A stretch of DNA of 64,000 bases. Source: Coenobita brevimanus. Lineage: Eukaryota; Arthropoda; Malacostraca; Decapoda; Coenobitidae. The stretch is taken from contig CM064632.1 of assembly GCA_032717465.1 (NCBI GenBank), positions 24,244,611 through 24,308,610 of the forward strand. Direction: 5' to 3'. Below the pieces are notes generated by a model. The model did not search any database. It saw only the letters and a program-made list of their open reading frames with translations, and had not been told where the DNA came from. Positions 54,680-64,000 of this stretch are shown here, one piece after another. The number at the start of each line of letters is the position of its first letter. Position 1 is the stretch's first letter. The position numbers and the translations under genes were made by a program.

Positions 54680-55764
54680 TCACGCTGTCTCCTGAAACAT
54701 CTCTCCGTAGTATGACCAAGCTTACTACAATAAGTACATTTACTTTTCTGAAATCTAGAGGTGAAGCTGGTATTTACTTCCTGAGAAACATCATCCTTAT
54801 TCTCTTTCCTGTTACCTGTACTCTGAGTAGAGGCAACGTACTTACTCTCAGCTTTCCTTCTTTCTCTAGAATATCTTTTGTGAGTGAGAACATACTCATC
54901 AGCTAAAACTGCAGCATCAGACAAATTATCTATTCTTTTCTCATCAAGATATAGGCTTACATCTTTATAAATACACCTTTTGAAGTCCTCCAGCAAAATC
55001 ATCTGCTTAAATTTGTCAAAATCAGAATCCACATTCTTAGAATTTAACCACTGCTCTAACAGATCTTCTTTGATTTTTGCATACTCAACATGGGATTGCT
55101 TATCTTGCTTGTAAGTTGTCCTAAATTTTACTCTATAAGCTTCAGGAACAAGCTCATAGGCCTTAAGAATCAAGCTCTTAACTACATCATAATTATCAGA
55201 CTGATCCTGAGGCAAAGATGCATAAGTTACTTGAGCTTTACCGGTGAGAACAGTTTGAAGGAGTACTGGCCAATACTCCTTAGGCCAATTAAAACCTGTA
55301 GCTACCCTCTCAAACAACTGAAAATACTTTGTTAAATCAGATTCATTAAAAGGAGGGACAAGTTTAACATTTTTAGCCACATCAAAACCATCAGAGCTAG
55401 ATGATCCAGTTCCACCTTGTTTCATGCGATACTCATGGTCTGCCTGAATCCTAGCAATTTCAACTTGTGCCTCAGCCTCTTTAGAACGGGCCTGAAATTC
55501 AGCTTCCTTCACACGAGCCTCCTGCAGGGCTAGCTGTAACTTAGCTAATTCAATCTGCGTTTGCTCATTTGGAGGAGTTACATTAAACAAGCTTTTATTA
55601 ATCATGCCAACAATTTGATCTTTAGAATGATGAGAGTGAACTGCAATTCCCAATTGTTGAGCAACAAGCTTAAGTTCATTCTTTGTTCTGTTTTCTATAT
55701 CACACACTGTTTGCACATTTGACAAAAAATCTTTGGCTTCATCAAGTGTAGTAATAGTAGACAT
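54658..55764 (-). CDS. gag: Gag with SCAN-like capsid and CCHC zinc knuckle (Gypsy-2)
   Basis: 368 codons from the ATG at 55764 (MSTITTLDEAKDFL); the frame is open a little further upstream, but without ATG. An N-terminal helical part with a Q/E/A-rich coiled coil (about 80-125) is followed by a capsid domain (about 135-295: LVPPFNESDLTKYF, GFNWPKEYWPVLLQ). Its C-terminal half (AYRVKFRTTYKQ, EDLLEQWL, MILLEDFKRCI, LADEYVLTHK) has the pattern of a SCAN domain. A knuckle CTYCSKLGHTTERC (CX2CX4HX4C) at about 341-354 would bind the genomic RNA. The frame is intact. Vertebrate SCAN is thought to derive from a Gmr1-like gag (established proposal), which agrees with the pol order here. Confidence 0.9.
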   Translation of the reverse strand: MSTITTLDEAKDFLSNVQTVCDIENRTKNELKLVAQQLGIAVHSHHSKDQIVGMINKSLFNVTPPNEQTQIELAKLQLALQEARVKEAEFQARSKEAEAQVEIARIQADHEYRMKQGGTGSSSSDGFDVAKNVKLVPPFNESDLTKYFQLFERVATGFNWPKEYWPVLLQTVLTGKAQVTYASLPQDQSDNYDVVKSLILKAYELVPEAYRVKFRTTYKQDKQSHVEYAKIKEDLLEQWLNSKNVDSDFDKFKQMILLEDFKRCIYKDVSLYLDEKRIDNLSDAAVLADEYVLTHKRYSRERRKAESKYVASTQSTGNRKENKDDVSQEVNTSFTSRFQKSKCTYCSKLGHTTERCFRRQRDVNKRSL

Positions 55765-55848
55765 AATTAATAAGTAACAGTCACAAAATATCAAGCAATA
55801 TCCTTATGATATTATCCTGAATATCCTGATATGAGGTCGCCAAATTTA
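55765..55848 (-). other. Gypsy-2 leader and primer-binding site
   Basis: On the minus strand, five bases inside the 5' LTR, TTGGCGACCTCATATCAGG. The TGGCGACCTC core is identical to that of Gypsy-1, so both elements probably use the same tRNA primer. Confidence 0.7.
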
Positions 55849-56637
55849 TGTTACGGAACAGAGAAAGATAACGTACACTTTCAGTGAGAATGCTAAAAAT
55901 CACTACTGTCCCGTAAAGTTCCAGGTTCAAAACAAAAGAGTTAGGCAAAATTACAAGTTAAAGTTTAATGCTTAAATTAACAACAAAACATTCAGGACTC
56001 ATAAGGATAATGTAATGGCAAATAAACAGGTTAAATATATGGTTAACTGCAATAGCCTCTATTAACACGAAATTAGCAAGAGTAAATTTATCTAAGTCAG
56101 CCCTGATAAAATGAGATACCAGATAATACTCAGTGAATGCCAGATAAATAATTACAGATACAAACTATTATCAAAAATGACTGACAAAGAACCCCACACG
56201 AATTACAAAAACCTCACAAGGCCCACAAATTAAACCTATGCTACACAGTACAAGAAAAAATGCAACAACAGTTATACTCAAGTTACACACAGCTGCTAGA
56301 TGGTTGGAGATTTCTTGAGCACTCACAATAATAATATCTGTACAGGGGAGGACAGAGATGTGAACAAAATGAGGAGCAGATCTAAGTGGCCATGATGCAG
56401 AGACTGAGCTCATTATATAGGGGCTGGCAGAGCCTGATACAACTTGTAAGAGGGACGCGCAAATGAAGCCATGGGGACATAGAGTTGACAATCCCGCAAA
56501 GTATAACAGAGAGAACGACTTACTCTACTATAACGGTAGAAGGGGGGGACTGAGGCAGAACACGCTCGTGATCAAACATGCAGCATACTGTGCGTTAAAA
56601 TTACACAAAGGATGATGAAATCATAGGCTATGTAACA
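55849..56637 (-). repeat. Gypsy-2 5' LTR
   Basis: 789 bp, matching the 3' LTR except at two positions that I can see (near 56216 and 56502). Should carry the promoter. Confidence 0.95.
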
Positions 56638-56668
<31 letters not shown>

Positions 56669-56678
56669 GTGTGTGTGT
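56638..56678. repeat. (AT)n and (GT)n: right half of the microsatellite split by Gypsy-2
   Basis: AT run directly after the LTR, then GTGTGTGTGT. Confidence 0.95.
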
Positions 56679-57382
<704 letters not shown>

Positions 57383-57399
<17 letters not shown>

Positions 57400-57405
57400 T
57401 ATATA

Positions 57406-57486
<81 letters not shown>
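57383..57486. repeat. (CT)n and interrupted (AT)n
   Basis: CTCTCTCT then AT runs with TATTATATACTG and ACATAT interruptions. Confidence 0.95.
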
Positions 57487-57487
<1 letters not shown>

Positions 57488-57602
57488 GTGTCAAGTGGGG
57501 TTGGTGGAGGATTAGTGCCCCTTCCTGTAAAACAATTAACTCTAAGCCCTTGACTACCCCGTTTGGGATACATGGCGTCTGGCAATGGATGGATGGATGG
57601 AT

Positions 57603-57603
<1 letters not shown>
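57488..57603 (+). mobile_element. RTE-like 3' end or SINE tail with (ATGG)n
   Basis: TACCCCGTTTGGGATACATGGCGTCTGGCA then (ATGG)n closely follows the RTE-like 3' end at 14180-14225 (CCCGAACGAGATTGAGGCGTCTGGCAATAG). Upstream GGGGTTGGTGGAGGATTAGTGCC is of unknown origin. Followed by (AT)n to 57677. Confidence 0.65.

Positions 57604-57677
<74 letters not shown>
57604..57677. repeat. (AT)n microsatellite
   Basis: Pure AT run after the (ATGG)n tail. Confidence 0.97.
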
Positions 57678-57681
<4 letters not shown>

Positions 57682-57689
57682 CACAAATG

Positions 57690-58041
57690 ATGATGTGGCA
57701 TCCTTTATAGTCCACTGCAGGACTGAGTCTCCCTATTATAGGTGCTGCAACCATGAAGCTTTCTCACGATCGCTTAGATTGAGCAGGTAAGGGGTGTGTA
57801 AGGACGAGGTGGGGTGCATCTGACACAGATGGCGTTGTATTTCTGGGCATTAAGAGGCTGTAGTTTCTTCGCCTAGATAAACGACGTGTCTTTTTACATC
57901 AGGGTCCCTGATTAAGTTATAGGTATGAACAAACTAGTGCAAAGGAGATCTGTCTAAAACTCCCATGGTGCGTCCGGGAATCGAACCTGGGACTTCTTGC
58001 TTAAGAGACGAATATCCTTCCTGGTACACCACCGCCACATC
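57690..58041 (-). mobile_element. tRNA-derived SINE, minus strand, with CTGCAGTGGA tail
   Basis: Minus-strand head with TGGCGGTGGTGTACC (58023-58037) and a perfect B box GGTTCGATTCC (57977-57987). The ~350-bp body ends CAGTCCTGCAGTGGACTATAAAGG then ATCATCATTTG. A different tRNA head from 56980-57368 but the same type of tail, so both probably rely on one LINE. Confidence 0.78.
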
Positions 58042-58264
58042 TTATTTACATGAAGTATAACTCGCTGGGAAAAAGTACAGTGCAATATCAAGCTTTCGTT
58101 TACTGTTTCAAGACATGTGGGAAATTTCAAACGTAACTGTAACTAAGTCTTTCAATGTACTTACATATAAAAACTCTCTGTCATCCCATCAAAAACGATG
58201 ACATGTTTTTTTTTAGCTATATCTAGAAAAATATTAACTTTAGACGAGAGTTTCCAGGAAGTAA
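58042..58264. other. Unassigned sequence
   Basis: No feature recognised. Confidence 0.3.
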
Positions 58265-58540
58265 AGGTGCGTTGTGGTGCTGATGTGGGTGCGATTCGAT
58301 GTCTTAAGAGAAATACTTGAACATGGTTTGATTATGTGGAGAGGTTGGAGAATGAGAGACTAACTAGAAGTGTGTATGAGGGTGAGGAGAAGGGGGAGGA
58401 AGAGGATGAGATGGAGGGATGGCATGGAGGGATATATGAGAGGGGGAGAGGGTATGAGTTAGAGGAGGGCAGTTAAATGGCCACAGGGCGACGTGAAGGC
58501 AACTGTGTCCACCCCTTACGGAATTACAGCTTCTGGTAAT
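58265..58540 (+). pseudogene. RTE-like LINE 3'-end fragment
   Basis: Plus-strand translation with frameshifts gives CGADVGAIRCLKRNT, WFDYVERLENERLTRSVYEG and a GGGEEEDEMEGW-like tail. These parallel CGVDVDVIGRVRRNT, WFGHVERMEGERLTKRVYVS and the acidic/Gly-rich tail of the 12604-14225 copy. The 3' UTR CACAGGGCGACGTGAAGGCAA also matches. Confidence 0.78.
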
Positions 58541-58790
58541 AGACAGATAGGTAAACAGGCAGAGAGATAGACAGGAAGATCGACTGACAGACATATACGA
58601 AAAACGATTGATAGATAGATGGATGGACAGACAGACAAACAGAAAGATATAGAAAGACACACAGACTGACAGACAGGCAGACAGACAAACATATAGACAA
58701 ATACAGACAGATAGACAGATAGACAGACAGACAGATAGAGACAGATAGATAAATGTATAGAAAGATAGATACACAGACAGACAGAAGTTT
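58541..58790. repeat. (GATA/GACA)n array grown from the LINE tail
   Basis: About 250 bp of AGACAGATAGACAGACAGAC-type sequence directly after the LINE 3' end, where other copies have a short (ATAG)n. Confidence 0.9.
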
Positions 58791-59087
58791 TGAAGGGACT
58801 TTCGAACTAGAGAAAATAGGCAAACTCTTTAGCACTTCCTCCTAGATGGGCCTTTCCTATGTTGGGTCCAATATTCTCTAAGCAGCAAGAGTCTAACAGA
58901 AAAGATAATCATGTGGATCAAGTGGTAATGCCAGATAAAGCCGTGTAGTGGAAGCAGGAGTAAAATATAATAATGTTAGGTTGCTTGTAGCCTGAACTTG
59001 GGGGACTTTTAACCTACTGAGAGGAATTGACAAGGATACTATAAGTACTTTTAAGAGTGAGATTACGAAGTTTTTTTTCTTCCTTAA

Positions 59088-59090
<3 letters not shown>

Positions 59091-59147
<57 letters not shown>
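59091..59147. repeat. (GA)n microsatellite
   Basis: Pure GA, then GTGTGTGT. Confidence 0.97.
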
Positions 59148-59149
<2 letters not shown>

Positions 59150-59284
59150 TGTGTGTGTATTTGTGTGTGTCTCGAAGGAATGACGTAGTCTCCCTACTCA
59201 TCGACGATTAATGAAGATAACAAACCAAAGTACATCTTTCCAGAACCGTGATGCAATGAATCGAGATAGGGAAAAATAAAATGC

Positions 59285-59690
59285 AAAAATTTCTTTAAAT
59301 GACAAAACTATATACTCTTTCCCTACTCAGGGACGCAGGATGGAATGAAAGACACACCCAATGGACCTAACAGCTTTCATAAATTTATCCTATGTCGTGA
59401 TGCAAAAAGAAAAAAAAATCGGAGAAATATAATGCTAAGCAGTAAGATTAGAAACACAGAAAAATATTGTCTTGAAATTTTTCGAACGATGTACTTTCTA
59501 TCTATTCAGAGACGCCAGAGGGAAGGAAATAGACAACGAAATAAAAAGTTTCACGAAATCAACTTTAATACTTCATGCAAGGCACAAAAAAACAGAAGAG
59601 GAGAAACAGTGTCTCGGAAAATTTAATGGTGGAATGATGTACTCTCTACCTCTTCACTGACGTCTGATGGAAGGAAACAGACGAACGACT
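59285..59690. repeat. Possible old ~160-bp tandem repeat
   Basis: Three blocks with AAATTTCTTT/AAATTTTTCG/AAAATTTAATG, then CTCTTTCCCTACTCAGGGACG, CTATCTATTCAGAGACG or CTCTTCACTGACGTCTG, then GGAA(T/G)GAAA. The order is the same but divergence is high. Confidence 0.4.
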
Positions 59691-59851
59691 AGCAGCTTCC
59701 AAACCCTCCTCCGTCACAGATGCTCTAAAAACCCGCCTCTCCCACACTACCTGATATCCCACTTAAACTGAGCCGGATCGAAGAATTTTCATCACCAATA
59801 CCCCTCGGAAGCTTTTGCCTTTATGATTTTGTCACATAAGAATGATCTATT

Positions 59852-59865
<14 letters not shown>

Positions 59866-59913
<48 letters not shown>
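59866..59913. repeat. (TC)n/(AC)n microsatellite
   Basis: CTCTCTCT followed by pure ACAC. Confidence 0.95.
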
Positions 59914-59915
<2 letters not shown>

Positions 59916-60013
59916 GCTTCTGTCTGTGTCTGTTACTAATGACTCTTGTTGGTACACCTTTGTTTCCGCTATATTTTATTTTTTAATCAGTTTATAAGTA
60001 CCTTTTATAGTCC

Positions 60014-60199
60014 TTTCACCTTAACCTGGCCCAGATTTTCGTCGTTTTGCAGCTTAATCCATGTAGCTCAGTGGAAGAAAAACACAATACTACCGCTTTA
60101 CATTATTTCCACAGCACTTCTTTGTGGCTAGCATGAAATTTTAGTGTTTATCTCTTGTTACAACTCAGGATTCAAGATAGAAATATGGAGGTTTTAGGC
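60014..60199 (+). repeat. MITE family B copy
   Basis: TTTCACCTTAACCTGGCCCAG, then CATGTAGCTCAGTGGAAGAA and CTTCTTTGTGGCTAGCATG. The right end is lost at TTTTAGGCC. Confidence 0.78.
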
Positions 60200-60495
60200 C
60201 CTTTCCACAGCAATTTATTAACCAGACGTATTCAATAAGAAACCGCTAAGGAAGAGGTGTTAGGGCTCTTTCCACAGCAATTTATTAATTAGACGTATCC
60301 AATAAATCGCTATGGAAGAGGTGTCACGGCCTTTTCCACAACAATTTATTGAGCATACCACACCTAAGCATTCTCCTGCATGTTACCTGTATCATTTAAA
60401 TATCGACATAGTCTGCATCAATAACATGGCAGAGGGTATGGAGGTGTAAGGGGCAGAATAAATCGCTAAGGAAGAGGTGTTAGGAAATCCCCAAA
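60200..60495. repeat. ~69-bp tandem repeat (CTTTCCACAGCAATTTATTA...)
   Basis: Units start near 60198, 60269 and 60331, with CCACAGCAATTTATTA, AGACGTATCCAATAA and CGCTAAGGAAGAGGTGT. A further separated piece lies at 60452-60492. Confidence 0.75.
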
Positions 60496-60669
60496 GCCAC
60501 TTACTCTGGGACGCTTAATCTGCAAAGCTTGAGATGAGTCGCAAATCCTTCGAAAACTGAGAATATAGGGGAAAAAAAAATCGAGATCATATACCTTTCA
60601 TATACCAGCGACGTCTTTCTTTTTTCTTTTATTTTTCTTTCTTTTTTTCTTTTGCTTAATCTTGTTATC

Positions 60670-60760
60670 GACGGACGATTATATTCAGCTTAGTAAAGAT
60701 CTCCAATAATGCAGAAGCTAAAGAAGGCCATATCTAAATTAGCCTGAATAATAACCAGAG
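60670..60760. repeat. MITE family A copy (left arm and core)
   Basis: ACGGACGATTATATTCAGCT then TAGTAAAGATC and AAGAAGGCCATATCTAA. Confidence 0.55.
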
Positions 60761-60949
60761 ACAGCAAGAATACCAACAAAATGCCGTCCTCGGGTTGAAG
60801 AGGTTAAAGTAAGGTGTAACTCAACCAAAACCCCCAACCCCCCAGCCTAAATAATAAAATCGTCATGATAACAAAATCTGCAAGAATGTAATCAAACTAC
60901 CGTCCCCGGGATCAAAAGGGTTCAATCGTTTCGTTTCGTTTCATTTATA

Positions 60950-61680
60950 CAGGCCACAATATGCTTGCATGCGTCCACCTTGGTCACCCAACGGCTGCTC
61001 TTCACGTCCTTCAATCACTGGCAGCCACCCTATTCAGTCGCATATCCATGAGGTCACACTCTCTACCTTCGTCCCTGTCTTTTTTGTTCTGCCCTTCGCA
61101 ACCCTACCGTCGACGTTCACTTTTCTCACCTTCCGCGCCCAGTTGTTGCCCAGACCGTCTCAATCTACCCATCCTCATCACAATACTGATATATTCAAAT
61201 CCCATCCTTCAATTCTTCAACTGTAATCCTAACCCACTCCCCTCCCCTAGCCTCTCATTCATGGACACACTACATATCCATCTAATCAATGTCGTTTCTG
61301 TACGTCTGAGTCTACCAAATAATACCCTCTTCCTTTACTGCCACTTCCTAACAGCATTACACTCCTACAACATGCCACGTACAAGGATCCTTTTGCACGA
61401 GATGAGAGCTTTCTCGGTGTCAGAAGAGGCAACTGCTCCTTGAATTTTCTTCAAACACTCCTTATCCTAGCCACTGAACTAGCTCCAGCCCCATCTTCAG
61501 TACGTAACATGTCCCCCAAATAAGAAAACTCTCGCACACTCAAGAGACTCTTCAGCATGGTCAATCCTTTCACGTATGACAATTTCTACATGCTCTCCCC
61601 GACACACAAGAAATCGGCATTATTTCGTGGCCTAACTACAATACCACTACACGTTTTATGCGCCCACTTATCAAAAACAC
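60950..61680 (-). pseudogene. Decayed LINE reverse transcriptase 3' region (second RTE/R-like family)
   Basis: On the minus strand, through several stops, translation reads REFSYLGDMLRTEDGAGASS, VARIRSV, FKEQLPLLTPRKLSSRAKGS and LYVACCRSVMLLGSGSK, then RVAKGRTKKTGTKVES near the left end. This is the layout after the RT catalytic box in a LINE family frequent in decapods and other invertebrates (FxYLGD...LL..R..S...KG.LY.AC.RSVML.GSE). It is distinct from the two RTE-like copies described above. Many substitutions; non-functional. Confidence 0.68.
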
Positions 61681-61878
61681 TACGCAATATGGAGTTACTT
61701 CCAAGATGGAGTTAAAATCGCTCAAAACTCATAAAATAATACCTGAACGCTCAGTCTAAAAACTACAAAACTACACAACAAAAACTCACACCTTCAGGGG
61801 ATAATGAGCAGAGCAAAAATCATGATAATCTCAAGAATATACGAACAAACTCAAGAGGATACAAAGCCGAACACTCAC
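61681..61878 (-). other. Intron sequence left of the receptor exon
   Basis: AT-rich, with no ORF. The 5' splice site GTGAGT of the exon (minus strand) lies at 61873-61878. Confidence 0.6.
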
Positions 61879-62031
61879 TCAGTCTGGAGATCTTGAAGGC
61901 ATCGACAGTGCTGATAATATCAACGAAGGCGTGTAGTTCGAGTCCGCGGCTGGTGTAGTTTTGGTTGTACTGCTTGATGGCGTGGAGGAAGGCGCCCTGT
62001 ATGTCCCTTGAGTCACGGTCAAAGATGGCAC
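61879..62031 (-). CDS. Internal exon of an ionotropic glutamate receptor (AMPA/kainate type), amino-terminal domain
   Basis: A 153-bp exon on the minus strand. The acceptor TTTCTCTCTGCAG lies before 62031 and the donor A|GTGAGT after 61879, both strong consensus sites. Both ends are in phase 1 (51 codons, symmetric). With the split first codon read as Gly, the product begins GAIFDRDSRDIQGAFLHAI and continues with LELHAFVDIISTVDAFKISR. This is the first part of the bilobed ligand-binding-like amino-terminal domain of arthropod AMPA-type receptor subunits, just before the conserved RLICxQFSRGV segment expected in the next exon. The domain is extracellular and helps subunit assembly of the glutamate-gated cation channel. 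No other exon of the gene was found in the window. Codon usage is GC-rich at third positions, unlike the surroundings. Which subtype cannot be fixed from 51 residues. Confidence 0.88.
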   Translation of the reverse strand: MPSLTVTQGTYRAPSSTPSSSTTKTTPAADSNYTPSLILSALSMPSRSPD

Positions 62032-62162
62032 CTGCAGAGAGAAAGGAAAGAGTTGTTAGAAAAGTTTACCTGGGGCAATTATACGGTGTTTTCTTTTTCT
62101 AATAGAATTTGTAGAGTGAAAGACGAGAGTTTGCTATGAGGGTCTCTTTGGGTAAATTAAGT

Positions 62163-62224
<62 letters not shown>

Positions 62225-62320
62225 GCTGACTAACTAACTAATCAACAAAGCCTCCTCACCCTCTCACCTGAAGAGTGGAAGAGGAGAGTTTGTTAGAAGG
62301 GTTTGTTATGGGGAAATGCA
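62032..62320 (-). other. Upstream intron start with duplicated acceptor-like segment and (TC)n
   Basis: 62031-62080 (CACCTGCAGAGAGAAAGGAAAGAG then TTGTTAGAAAAG) resembles 62267-62320 (CACCTGAAGAGTGGAAGAGGAGAG then TTTGTTAGAAGG). On the minus strand the second has its own pyrimidine tract and CAG (CCACTCTTCAG|GTG). (TC)n lies at 62165-62223. Confidence 0.5.
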
Positions 62321-63140
62321 GTTTTATTTTTTGTAACCTGACAATTACCGACTCCCATTTTCAGCTCAGTTGATGGCCAAGTGTAGTGCGAATGGAGACT
62401 TGATTTGCCTAGTAACCAAGGAGACCTCAAAATAGCATAACTGCATTTCGTGGCACCACAATTTAACATTCAGAGTGACCTAGTTCCGTCAAGTAAAAAG
62501 AGCTCCAGCACTGCAGAGATTCACACAGGTGAGGCGCAACCCATCCGCTCACTCAATGTAGCGAGGTTTTCGGGTGACTCTACAATGAATATCAAGCCAC
62601 ACGGTTTCCTATAACATTGGAAACCTATTCAAGAGACAAGTGTAGTAGTAGCGTGTCGCCATGGCTATACTTGCTGGACATACATACGTACGTACAGTAC
62701 ATATATTTTCAATTCAAGAGTTTTCTTGTGTAGTGTTAATACAGTAGACATGCAGGGTACACAAATGGCGCGCCACCTGCTGAATATTGCCTCAGTGGGT
62801 TGCCTTGATAATATTGAGTTCCTAACTGAACATGTGTGGTTTCCTAAATAGTTATTTCACAATGGTTACATTTAAAAGTGGCGACCGTTTCACTGCTTTC
62901 TCAACCTACACGGGTAAGCCACAGCTGATTAGGTACTAGGTTGCCTGTATATCAGTGATAACCGTTCCACTGATTCCTCGACCCATATGAGGGAGTACAC
63001 AGCTGCTAAGGTACTAGGTCACCTATGCAGGTACAGGGTAACTAACACTACAATCTTGACATACATACATACATACATGCAATACATCGCACAGTACGAC
63101 GCATCGCTCCTTTTTGCATAACCAACGTTCTTTTGCACTG
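62321..63140. repeat. Unassigned sequence with a ~77-bp duplication
   Basis: No exon recognised. 62881-62957 and 62958-63033 are degenerate tandem copies (CCGTTYCACTG, CTCGACCCATATGAGGGAGT, CACAGCTGMTWAGGTACTAGG). A short (CATA)n at 63059-63078. Confidence 0.5.
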
Positions 63141-63149
63141 TGTACATTA

Positions 63150-63233
63150 TGACCATCCTCATCATCATCATCATCATCACCATCGTCATCATCATCATTA
63201 TCATCATCAGCAACACTCTCCTCCTCCTCCTCC

Positions 63234-63275
<42 letters not shown>

Positions 63276-63276
63276 C
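63150..63276. repeat. (CAT)n trinucleotide array
   Basis: ATCATCATC with an internal (CTC)n run at about 63219-63233. Confidence 0.95.
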
Positions 63277-63827
<551 letters not shown>

Positions 63828-64000
63828 CTTTTCCGTTTTATGTATTTTGTGTGCACCCGCGTGAGTATAAGCGCACGAGTAAGACAGAGTCCGCGCATAT
63901 GCACCCAAAGAAGGAAGTGTCTATATAGTAAATACTACATGGGATAATATCCGTACAACACAAGCACAGCTTGTTTATCACTATGTCCCCACCTTGTCCT

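Overview
The window is animal nuclear DNA, most likely from a decapod crustacean (the repeat families look crab-like). The reasons are very dense long (GT/AC)n, (GA/CT)n and (AT)n microsatellites, many tRNA-derived SINEs, decayed Jockey- and RTE-type LINEs of the kind abundant in decapods, degenerate TTAGG/CCTAA tracts (the arthropod telomere motif), and no prokaryotic gene organisation. Only one piece of cellular gene can be supported: a 153-bp minus-strand exon at 61879-62031 with good splice sites. It encodes part of the amino-terminal domain of an AMPA/kainate-type ionotropic glutamate receptor. Much of the window may therefore be a large intron or flank of that gene. Almost everything else is mobile or tandem DNA.

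Layout. 1-8560: an RTE-like LINE on the minus strand (826-2246 and 7767-8557) is split by a 5.5-kb LTR retrotransposon (2247-7766, 1019-bp LTRs, 5-bp target duplication CTGCA). 8.6-11.5 kb: AT-rich sequence, MITE fragments and (GT)n. 11.5-16.3 kb: a dead Jockey-type LINE on the plus strand, interrupted by a younger RTE-like LINE (12604-14225, 15-bp target duplication) and by a tRNA-derived SINE (14829-15188). 16.4-18.3 kb: microsatellites and GTGG-rich DNA. 19.2-23.25 kb: a 4-kb non-coding LTR element (LARD-like) with an internal GTTACATAA-rich array, inserted into a dispersed short inverted-repeat element. 23.5-28.1 kb: a 32-bp minisatellite and a dispersed repeat rich in AGGTCA half-sites. 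28.17-30.09 kb: a block with ~90-bp terminal inverted repeats that holds a broken Y-box (cold-shock domain) gene copy. 30.4-50 kb: degenerate telomere-like tracts, minisatellites (a 10-bp AATAAAGAGG type, a ~33-bp type, and a 20-bp type of ~1.9 kb), MITEs and microsatellites. 51237-56637: a very young Gypsy-class LTR element with pol order protease-integrase-reverse transcriptase and a SCAN-like capsid, resembling the Gmr1-like group. 56.6-58.1 kb: tRNA-SINEs that end in LINE-type tails and (AT)n. 58.2-61.7 kb: LINE 3' fragments. 61.9-62.0 kb: the receptor exon.

How the parts fit together. The two LTR elements with coding sequence share a primer-binding site core, a SCAN-like gag and integrase placed upstream of RT. 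Both are internally deleted, and the 51-57 kb copy nevertheless has near-identical LTRs, so it was probably mobilised in trans. At least three MITE or inverted-repeat families, a LARD and several SINEs are further parasites of autonomous elements. The nested insertions with clean target duplications give a relative age order.
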